Below, one piece after another: positions 1-6,659 of a stretch of DNA of 16,189 nt (position 1 is the first letter of the stretch; every line of letters starts with the position of its first letter). The notes beneath the pieces are model-generated. The model was not told the origin of the DNA. It made no database searches and saw nothing but the letters and a program-made list of their open reading frames with translations. A program made the position numbers and the translations under genes. Source of the stretch: CADDYX01 sp045809945. GTDB lineage: Bacteria > Verrucomicrobiota > Verrucomicrobiia > Chthoniobacterales > UBA10450. Location: positions 1 to 16,189 of the forward strand of contig JBJMWW010000044.1 of NCBI GenBank assembly GCA_045809945.1, in the 5' to 3' direction.

Positions 1-1
1 A

Positions 2-2917
2 GACTCTTCGCTAAACCCGAACTTCCCCGGGATCTGGCATCTTTACATTGCGACGACTTACGACGCCGGTAACTCCTGGGTGACAATCGATGCTACACCG
101 GATGACCCGATTCAGGTTGGCCCGGTTTGCAACGGTGGCACAACCTGCCCGACCAAGCGCAACCTGCTTGATTTCAATGGCTTTGATGTAGACGCGGAAG
201 GCCGTGGTTTGCTGGGCCTTTCTGACGGCTGCGTCAATTGCAGCAACGCTTCCGGGATTGGCGACTCAAACGCTGCCCAAGGCATGGTCGCGCGTCAGTC
301 CGGTGGACCGCGTCTCTTTGCGGCCTTCGATCCGCCGCCGCATGCTGCTCCTGCAGCACCGCGCGTTCTGTCTGCCACGCCGGTGGCTGCTGGTGTTCAG
401 GTCTCATGGCTCGAGCCAGATAACGGCGGCGACCCGATCACCGCCTACAATATCTACCGCAGCACCAGCAGTGGAACTGAAGGTAACGTGCCGATTGCGA
501 CGGTAGCGAACGATCCGCTACACAAACAGACGAAATATCTTGATACCACGGCAACGGGCGCTCCGAACTATTTTTATCACGTAACCGCGGTGAACAAGAA
601 TGGCGAGTCGGCCTTCTGCGAAGAGGTTAGTCTCGTGCAGGAAGTGGGTACCGGCACGGCTTGCGCGGCACCTTACATCACGGTGAATGGACCGGGTAGT
701 AACTCAGCTACCGCGACAAAAGAACAGCAAATACAATACGTAGCCATCGGCGAGCCGTTTACTACCTGCACCGATAACTCCATTACCTTCACGATGAAGG
801 TGCCGACGCTCGATCCGGGTGTAGCCGCCGGCGGCCCAGCCACCGGCCAGGCCGCGCCACCGCCCAACACTGAGTACGAGATCCTTTGGAACGTGACTGA
901 TACGAACGGCAAGCCCAGGACGATCTTTGTTGAGATGGACACCAACTGCCCGATCGGGAACCCGGTGTTGCCTACCTTTACCTACGGCCGGCGGGATCCA
1001 GGTACGACCGGAACGTTCGATCAGGGCGAGTGCACTTCGCAACCAGGTAACCCGGCGATAACCTGCCCGTCAATTTCGGGCAGCTACAGCGCCGACGGAC
1101 TTATCACGATTAAGCTGGACGTTTCGCAACCGCTAAGCTTTAGCGCGAATGCTGGTGCCGCTGACGCCACTCAAGGCGCAGCGTTTACATGGGATGGACA
1201 TGCCCGCGGCACCAAACTCAGCAGCGTTAGCAGCGCTATCACCCTGTTTGCTGGATGCGGCGCCGGCTTCCTCGAGACTCTCTCATCGAGCAGTGGCAGC
1301 GCCTACACGCGCGTCGGTAACATCTCCTGTTCCGGTCTGCTGCCCATTGCAGCACTCAACGCCGATCCCACGGACGGGACCGCGCCACTCAGTGTTACCT
1401 TCGATGCGTCGAAGTCCAAGGAACCCTCCGGGGCATGTGGCACGATCGCTTCGTACAAGTTGGAATTCGGTGATGGCACGGCAGCTGTAACACAGCCGGC
1501 GGCTAACCCGAACTTCGACCACACCTATCAGAATCCGGGCACCTACAATGCGACACTTACCGTTACCGACAGCTTCGGCCAGACGAACGCGAATCTTGCC
1601 CAGGCTGTTATCACTGTCACCGCGGCGGGAGCCAATCACCCGCCGGTTGCAGTCGTCAGCGCCAGTCCAACCGCGGGCAACGCCCCATTGACGGTACACT
1701 TTGATGCAACGGGATCTTCCGACCCGGATTTCTCCGATACAATCAAGACGTATACCTTCAATTTCGGAGACGGCAGTGCCAATGCCTCGAGTGGAGACCC
1801 CACGGTTCAGCATCAATACAGTTCTGCCGGATCGTATAATGCGCGCGTGATTGTTACCGACTCGCGCGGCGCCAGTAACCAGAACACAGATACGGATCAC
1901 GTTGGTATCACGGTCACTCAGACATCGAGCCCAACGCCAACACCGTCCGCGAGCCCGTCCGTTACACCATCTGCGACACCATCGGTTACACCGTCCGTGA
2001 CGCCTTCAGTTACGCCGTCCGCGACTCCATCAGCAACGCCGACGCCAAGTGCTTCACCGACGGCGACGCCGAGCGCGAGCCCGACAGCTACTCCTTCGGC
2101 TACTCCCACGCCGACTCCGTCAGCCACGCCGGCCGACGTTAGTCTGCTGAACATCTCGGGCCGAGTCGTGACCCAAAATGGCGACAATGTCGGCATTGGC
2201 GGCTTCATCATTAGCGGTAATGGAACAAAGCGAATCATGGCGCGGGCTCTTGGACCATCCTTAAAGGTCAACGGCCAGCCGGTGAACGGTCGAATTCAGG
2301 ACCCGATTCTGGAGATGCACGACAGTAACGGCAACGTGTTGACGAATGACAACTGGCGCAGCGACCAGGAAAACGAAATCGAGGACACCGGCCTCGCGCC
2401 GTCTGATGACCGCGAGGCAGCGATCGTTAAACGGCTGCCCGCCGGTAACTACACTGCTATTATCAAGAGCGCTGATGGCACTGAAGGCATTGGATTGATT
2501 GAGCTGTATGATCTGAGCTCAACCGAGCCGGGTGAGCTCGGTAACCTTTCAGTGCGCGCTCTGGTGCAAACAGGCGACAACGTGCTCATCGATGGCGTGA
2601 TCTTGCGTGGAGGTAATCCTAAGCGCGTGTTATTCAGGGCGCTTGGTCCGGAGTTGCATGACCGTGGAGTGACAGGCGAATTACAGGACCCGACGCTCGA
2701 ACTCTACGATGCCAATGGCATGCTATTGCGCGGTAACGACAACTGGAAAGACGCGCCGAACGCCGGCGACATCCAGACGACTGGCCTGGCGCCAACCGAC
2801 GATCGCGAGTCGGCGATCTTGATGATGCTTCAGTCCGGCAACTACACGTCGATCGTCCGCGGTGTGAACGGCACCACCGGTATCTCCCTCAACGAGGCTT
2901 TTAAGTTAGACAATTAG
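2..2917 (+). CDS. Secreted multidomain protein (Asp-box end, FN3, two PKD domains, TPS linker, duplicated C-terminal module), 5'-truncated
   Basis: The reading frame is open from base 2 with no start or stop before the window edge, so this is the 3' part of a longer gene; the first in-frame GTG (base 80) is unlikely to be the true start. The residues before it include TYDAGNSW, which fits the Asp-box (S/T-x-D-x-G-x-T/S-W) of sialidase/BNR propellers. Counting from base 80, a fibronectin type III domain spans about 92-187. A cysteine-containing region of unknown fold covers about 190-419. Two PKD domains follow, at about 420-514 and 520-613, each with an FGDG motif and an HTY- or HQY-type strand. 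A Thr/Pro/Ser linker occupies about 614-685. Two copies of one module complete the protein at about 689-815 and 820-943. This is the architecture of an exported carbohydrate-binding or adhesive protein at the cell surface or outside the cell. Substrate and catalytic activity cannot be told from the part seen. Confidence 0.85.
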   Translation, partial: DSSLNPNFPGIWHLYIATTYDAGNSWVTIDATPDDPIQVGPVCNGGTTCPTKRNLLDFNGFDVDAEGRGLLGLSDGCVNCSNASGIGDSNAAQGMVARQSGGPRLFAAFDPPPHAAPAAPRVLSATPVAAGVQVSWLEPDNGGDPITAYNIYRSTSSGTEGNVPIATVANDPLHKQTKYLDTTATGAPNYFYHVTAVNKNGESAFCEEVSLVQEVGTGTACAAPYITVNGPGSNSATATKEQQIQYVAIGEPFTTCTDNSITFTMKVPTLDPGVAAGGPATGQAAPPPNTEYEILWNVTDTNGKPRTIFVEMDTNCPIGNPVLPTFTYGRRDPGTTGTFDQGECTSQPGNPAITCPSISGSYSADGLITIKLDVSQPLSFSANAGAADATQGAAFTWDGHARGTKLSSVSSAITLFAGCGAGFLETLSSSSGSAYTRVGNISCSGLLPIAALNADPTDGTAPLSVTFDASKSKEPSGACGTIASYKLEFGDGTAAVTQPAANPNFDHTYQNPGTYNATLTVTDSFGQTNANLAQAVITVTAAGANHPPVAVVSASPTAGNAPLTVHFDATGSSDPDFSDTIKTYTFNFGDGSANASSGDPTVQHQYSSAGSYNARVIVTDSRGASNQNTDTDHVGITVTQTSSPTPTPSASPSVTPSATPSVTPSVTPSVTPSATPSATPTPSASPTATPSASPTATPSATPTPTPSATPADVSLLNISGRVVTQNGDNVGIGGFIISGNGTKRIMARALGPSLKVNGQPVNGRIQDPILEMHDSNGNVLTNDNWRSDQENEIEDTGLAPSDDREAAIVKRLPAGNYTAIIKSADGTEGIGLIELYDLSSTEPGELGNLSVRALVQTGDNVLIDGVILRGGNPKRVLFRALGPELHDRGVTGELQDPTLELYDANGMLLRGNDNWKDAPNAGDIQTTGLAPTDDRESAILMMLQSGNYTSIVRGVNGTTGISLNEAFKLDN
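1919..2131 (+). repeat. Degenerate 12-base tandem repeat encoding a Thr-Pro-Ser-Ala/Val linker
   Basis: About 70 codons encode tetrapeptide units such as TPSV, TPSA, SASP and TATP. The DNA therefore repeats with a 12-base period, but codons for the same residue vary between units (aca, acg, act; tcc, tcg, tca). The protein repeat is thus much better kept than the DNA repeat. It separates the PKD domains from the duplicated C-terminal module. The composition suits an extended, protease-resistant and possibly O-glycosylated spacer; glycosylation is inference. Confidence 0.85.
2144..2908 (+). repeat. Internal duplication: two copies of a ~120-residue C-terminal module
   Basis: Copy 1 (about 2144-2524) and copy 2 (about 2537-2908) share the same landmarks in the same order. 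These are GDNV near the start, then KR followed by RALGP, then QDP-x-LE, NDNW, TGLAP-x-DDRE, an SGNYT or AGNYT turn, and a GTTG or GTEG loop near the end. The copies have diverged at many positions, so the duplication is old. The module sits at the very C-terminus, where cell-surface attachment or sorting domains are often found. I do not know an experimentally defined function for it. Confidence 0.85.
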
Positions 2918-2936
2918 CCGCGGATTAGCTTTGGGT

Positions 2937-2967
2937 GGCGGCGTTGCAGGACTCCTGCGACGCCGCC
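2937..2967. terminator. GC-rich hairpin between convergent genes (REP-like or bidirectional terminator)
   Basis: Left arm GGCGGCGTTGCAGG (2937-2950) pairs with right arm CCTGCGACGCCGCC (2954-2967) across a 3-base loop. All 14 positions pair if one G-T wobble is allowed. The right arm ends on the first base of the TAG stop of the minus-strand lipoprotein gene, and the left arm begins 20 bases after the TAG stop of the plus-strand gene. Neither strand shows a run of T after the stem, so it is not a textbook intrinsic terminator. The form also fits a dispersed REP-like palindrome. The structure is certain; its role is inference. Confidence 0.6.
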
Positions 2968-3572
2968 TACAGCCGCTTCAACGCCAGTTCGGCGAGTGCG
3001 CGAGATTTCTTCAGCTTGGTGGGCAGGTCGTCTTTGCCACCGACGCTGATTCGCAGGCAGGTATCAGCTTGTAGCACATAAAGCGCGCCGCCGATTTTCG
3101 TCGCGGTCCAATAGCCGCCTTCACCGATGCCATCAACCTTTTCCGGTTTCGCCTTCTTCTCGCCCTCTTCGCGCTCGCCTTCGCGTTCCGGGTGTTCGCT
3201 CTCAAACGTCTCTTTCCACCACTCGTGCATCGCCTGAACGCCGCCGCGTTTCATGACCGTCAGCACCATCGAGTTTGCCGCAGTCGGGAGAGCAAAGTAA
3301 CACTGCGCGGTCGCGAGCGACGTAGCGGTGTTGGTGCTTGGCTTTGTCTGTTGCACTGCTTCGCCGAGAACCGATTTGACCTCGTCGCTCGTCACCAACG
3401 TGCAGGCATCGGGGAGATGAGGCGCGGGTTCAGCAGGCGTCGACGAGGAGGCGGTTTCGCTGGCCTTTGTAGCGGTATCGCGTGGCTTTGTTTCGGTTAC
3501 CGGCGATTTGGATTTGTTGCACCCGGCAACAGCAAGCGCGAGGAAGCAACCGAGAAGCAGAAAGTGACGCAT
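2967..3572 (-). CDS. Small secreted lipoprotein of unknown function
   Basis: I start this 201-residue protein at the ATG at 3572 rather than the longer in-frame start at 3665. The shorter start gives a clean lipoprotein signal peptide and has an AGAAAGG ribosome-binding site just upstream; the longer start would put 31 non-signal-like residues first and overlap the divergent gene. The hydrophobic stretch LLLGCFLALAVAGC ends in a lipobox (VAGC) with Cys18 as the lipid attachment site. A Ser/Thr/Pro/Lys-rich tether runs to about residue 54. The folded part starts with DACTLVTSDEVKSVLG, an opening seen in small bacterial lipoproteins resembling DUF3558. It has cysteines at 57, 91 and 172 and a strongly charged Glu/Lys/Arg stretch at about 123-145. 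The protein is probably anchored in the periplasm or outer membrane. The function is unknown. Confidence 0.75.
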   Translation of the reverse strand: MRHFLLLGCFLALAVAGCNKSKSPVTETKPRDTATKASETASSSTPAEPAPHLPDACTLVTSDEVKSVLGEAVQQTKPSTNTATSLATAQCYFALPTAANSMVLTVMKRGGVQAMHEWWKETFESEHPEREGEREEGEKKAKPEKVDGIGEGGYWTATKIGGALYVLQADTCLRISVGGKDDLPTKLKKSRALAELALKRL

Positions 3573-3659
3573 GGCCTTTCTATAACCGCGTTGGGGTTGT
3601 CGGCAAAATGACAACGTACGGACCGTATTTGTCCATCCCGGTTCTGCTAATGTGAGACG
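3573..3659. promoter_or_regulatory. Divergent intergenic region, presumed promoters, with an 11-base palindrome
   Basis: These 87 bases are the only non-coding DNA between the lipoprotein gene (-) and the six-gene run starting at 3660 (+), so promoters for both units should lie here. I could not pick convincing -35/-10 pairs. The spacer contains the perfect palindrome TACGG-A-CCGTA (3617-3627) and a short TTGTC...GACAA inverted repeat (about 3597-3614). Either could be an operator, but both are short enough to arise by chance. Confidence 0.35.
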
Positions 3660-6659
3660 GTGCAACTGGAGCTCGATCTCGCGACAAAACGTGCGGTCAC
3701 ATTGCTGCTCGCTTCATCAGCCGATGTGGCGTGGAAGGGCGGGATTCGGCAATGGTTTGCGCGCCTTGTAAACGAGGCGTGGCGCGATGAGCGGCCGGCG
3801 ATCGTCGTCACTCCGACGCGAGGTCAGTCGAATGCGCTGAAGGCACGGCTGCTGGCCGAAAAACAACCGGCCCTCGGCGTCCAATTCGTCACGCCGCCGT
3901 ATCTGCGCGCGTTGCTTTGGCAGCATGAGAAGCTGCCGCTGCCACAGCGCGAACATCTGCGTTTGCTTCTCGCGATTGCGGCGGAAGAGGAATTGCAAGA
4001 CACCTCGTTGAGCGAAGCCGAGCGACTTGCAGCAACGGCGGTTCGCCGCACACCGGATCATCTGCTTCGCCTCCTCGATCAACTCAGCGCCGCTGGTGTT
4101 GATTTCGATTCCGTCGATCTCCCAGCCTTTAGCAGGGTTGTGCGACGGTTCGGTTCCCATCTGACGCGCGCCGGGTTCACCACCTTTGCTCAAGCTGATC
4201 GTGCTGCGCTCGCACGTGTCCAACGCGAGTCGCGACTGTTCAGCGACCTTCTCATCACCGGATTTCACGCCGGGCATTGGCCGCTTTGGCACCTGTTGCG
4301 TGCCGCAGTCAGCGCATCGGAACGCAGCGCAGTAGTTCTTCAAAATCCGCGTATCGAATCCGCAGACCTCGATGAGGCGTGGATCGGCTCATGGGAGCAG
4401 GAATTCGGCGAAGTGACTCCGGTCGAAATCGACGAGATCGCTGACCGCCAGCGCGAAGTTCTTTTCCTCGCCGGCATGGACACACGCGAGCAAGCCGAAG
4501 CGATTGTTGCAGCCGCGCATCAGTTTCTCGCCGGTGATGAGTGCTCCCGTCTTGGTATTCTTTTTCCCGCGGGTGGCGCGCTTTCGCGTCTCGTGGCGAC
4601 GGCGTTTACCCGCCAGGGTTTGCCGCACTACGATGCGACGGGACAGATCGCGCCGGGCATTTTCGAGACGCCGCTTTTCCAGAGCTGGATGGAGCTGCAA
4701 CGTACGCCACGTCTCGCGGCGCTGCTTCATTTTCTCACCGCGCTGGAAAGCGATCATCCGCTGTTCGAACAAATCTCGCGCGGAAAAATCGCGGACGCTT
4801 TGCACAAGGCACTCGGCGACCTCGCGATCGATGATCTTTCCATGCTGGTCGCGGCCGCGTGCGGCCGCGAAGGTAAGGGCAAACAGATTTCCGCAGCGCT
4901 TGATCAGATTCGTTTTCTGCCGGCACAGGCAACGTTTGCTGAGTTTCTCGCCGCAACACGCGAGGCCTTGGAGCGCCTCGGGTGGAATGAGCGTTGGCAC
5001 GCGATCGAACAACACGCAGCCTGGACCACCAGCATCGCTGCGCCATTTTCGCGAACGCTGTATCTGCGTTGGCTTGAGGAGATCGCGACCGATTTTCATG
5101 TCACGCGCGACTCAGTCGGGGCGCATCCGTATGCGCGCGTTCAGCTGCTCACGCCCGCCCAGGCGGAAGATCAAACCTGGTCTCACCTTATCGTCACCAG
5201 TTTGAACGACGGCCTCTGGCCGGCTGCGACCGGTGGCGATTTTCTGCCCGCGCCACAAATTGAAGCGCTCAATGAAAGCACGCGACAACTCAATCGCACT
5301 GCGACCCGTCGCGGCCGGCACGGTGAAGGTCATGTAGCGGTCCGTGAAGGCCGGGCGCTCTTTCTCGGAGCGCCGCAGCGCCGCCAACTCAGCGAGGCGC
5401 AGTTCGCGAACCTTGTCGAAAACACGACGTGCGCCGTCGCATTCACCGCAAGCGTAATTCAGGAAGATGCGCCGGAACGGGTTTCAAATCCGAGCGAGTT
5501 CCTCAACCACGCATATCACGAAGCGCATGGCCGGTCGCTTTCGCAGCAACAAATGCTCTCGCTGCGCGCAGCAACTCGCGCATGGCTCGACCGCGCTCGG
5601 CTGGAACCGCGCCACGATTTTGTCGACTCGCCAAGCATTCGACAGACGCGCGTTGCCTACGATGCACGACGCGCGGTTGCTCCCTCGGACGAGTACGATT
5701 TCGCCTTGCGCAGGCCGCCGAAAGAAATCGCGCCGTTCAGCGTGAGCGAAGTCGAAGAAATGTTGAAAGCGCCCGCGATCGTCTGGCTGCGGCGTTACCT
5801 CGGCGTCGAAGGCGAAGAAGATTCCGCTTATGCCTGGAACGCGACTGTCGGGAAGTGGACGCACGAATGGCTGGCCAGCCTGAATCCTCAACCCGAGGGC
5901 TTCGTCTCCTTTTCGCAACCGCACGAAATCCATCAGCGCATCCGCGACGCAGCGGAACGTCGACGTGTAGAGGTCGAAGATTTTTGTCGCCGGGCAGGCA
6001 GACATTTGCCCGACTGGTGGGAAAGCGGGTGGGAAGGCGCGCTGTGTGTTGCGCAAACGCTCGGTCGTGTCCTTGGCACGGCAAAGGACTGGCCGTGGCT
6101 GGCAACGGAATGGCGATTGGAAGCGCAGCCAATCGATCTCGGCGAGGAGTGCCGGCTTGTCCTGCGCGGTCGCGCTGATCTTTTGCTAGGCAAGACCGCG
6201 TCTGCGCCGACATCGCTCGAAATTCCCGAGCTGTGGGTCGTCGATTTTAAAACCGGGAACAAAGACGCGCTCAGCAAAGGGTTAGGGGATGACGAGCAGC
6301 GTCTCGAAAAGGTTCGCCGGAAAGTCCTGAAAGGCGACGCACTTCAACTCAGTCTCTATGCGCATGCGGCAAAACAACTCGGCGCAGGAAAGGTCTCGGT
6401 CAGTCTGATTTCTCCGAACCTTGCCATAGCTGCTCCCCAGCTCGTGCTGGAAGATCTCACTGAATGTGTCGATGCCTTTCGCGAGTTGGCGCGAATGCAA
6501 TCCAGCGGCGTCTTCGGTTTCAGAGGTCCGCTCCGAAGCGCCTACTCCTTCACCCGGCCGTACCCGATCGCAACGCTCGCGGTCGATAGCGAAATCGTAG
6601 ACGAACGCTGGGAGAAAACTCATCCGGATCTCGTGGTCGAGAGCAGCTACTGGCGATGA
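3660..6659 (+). CDS. addB: AddB-like subunit: degenerate helicase fold with C-terminal PD-(D/E)XK nuclease
   Basis: This 999-residue protein is the likely partner of the helicase encoded directly downstream; together they would unwind and resect double-strand breaks for RecA-dependent repair. The C-terminal nuclease has the RecB/AddB-family signature: His735 (THEWL), Asp840 (GRADLLL), Asp862 and Lys864 (VVDFKTG), then Gln896 and Tyr900 (QLSLY). The N-terminal part looks like a decayed UvrD-type fold: VVTPTRGQSNALKARLL resembles a motif Ia region, but there is no GxGK[ST] Walker A loop. I see no CxxC cluster after the nuclease motifs, so the iron-sulphur site of Bacillus AddB seems absent. Start: GTG at 3660; an in-frame TAA at 3648 rules out an earlier start, and the ribosome-binding site is weak. 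The stop overlaps the next start as ATGA, indicating translational coupling. The AddB assignment rests on order, motifs and size; a generic PD-(D/E)XK nuclease is the alternative. Confidence 0.85.
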   Translation: MQLELDLATKRAVTLLLASSADVAWKGGIRQWFARLVNEAWRDERPAIVVTPTRGQSNALKARLLAEKQPALGVQFVTPPYLRALLWQHEKLPLPQREHLRLLLAIAAEEELQDTSLSEAERLAATAVRRTPDHLLRLLDQLSAAGVDFDSVDLPAFSRVVRRFGSHLTRAGFTTFAQADRAALARVQRESRLFSDLLITGFHAGHWPLWHLLRAAVSASERSAVVLQNPRIESADLDEAWIGSWEQEFGEVTPVEIDEIADRQREVLFLAGMDTREQAEAIVAAAHQFLAGDECSRLGILFPAGGALSRLVATAFTRQGLPHYDATGQIAPGIFETPLFQSWMELQRTPRLAALLHFLTALESDHPLFEQISRGKIADALHKALGDLAIDDLSMLVAAACGREGKGKQISAALDQIRFLPAQATFAEFLAATREALERLGWNERWHAIEQHAAWTTSIAAPFSRTLYLRWLEEIATDFHVTRDSVGAHPYARVQLLTPAQAEDQTWSHLIVTSLNDGLWPAATGGDFLPAPQIEALNESTRQLNRTATRRGRHGEGHVAVREGRALFLGAPQRRQLSEAQFANLVENTTCAVAFTASVIQEDAPERVSNPSEFLNHAYHEAHGRSLSQQQMLSLRAATRAWLDRARLEPRHDFVDSPSIRQTRVAYDARRAVAPSDEYDFALRRPPKEIAPFSVSEVEEMLKAPAIVWLRRYLGVEGEEDSAYAWNATVGKWTHEWLASLNPQPEGFVSFSQPHEIHQRIRDAAERRRVEVEDFCRRAGRHLPDWWESGWEGALCVAQTLGRVLGTAKDWPWLATEWRLEAQPIDLGEECRLVLRGRADLLLGKTASAPTSLEIPELWVVDFKTGNKDALSKGLGDDEQRLEKVRRKVLKGDALQLSLYAHAAKQLGAGKVSVSLISPNLAIAAPQLVLEDLTECVDAFRELARMQSSGVFGFRGPLRSAYSFTRPYPIATLAVDSEIVDERWEKTHPDLVVESSYWR

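Noticed and set aside
1283..1900. Minus-strand frame of 205 codons opposite the PKD domains
   Set aside because: It is a shadow of the two clear PKD domains on the plus strand, with no motif of its own.
1919..2131. CRISPR-like repeat array
   Set aside because: The period is 12 bases with no unique spacers, and the frame is coding throughout as a Thr-Pro-Ser linker.
3577..3596. Possible TTATAG -10 box for the lipoprotein gene on the minus strand
   Set aside because: It abuts the ribosome-binding site, which would leave almost no leader, and no good -35 lies 16-18 bases upstream.
3573..3665. N-terminal extension of the lipoprotein gene to a start at 3665
   Set aside because: The extra 31 residues are not signal-like, would bury the lipobox signal peptide, and would overlap the divergent gene. 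The ATG at 3572 has a good ribosome-binding site.
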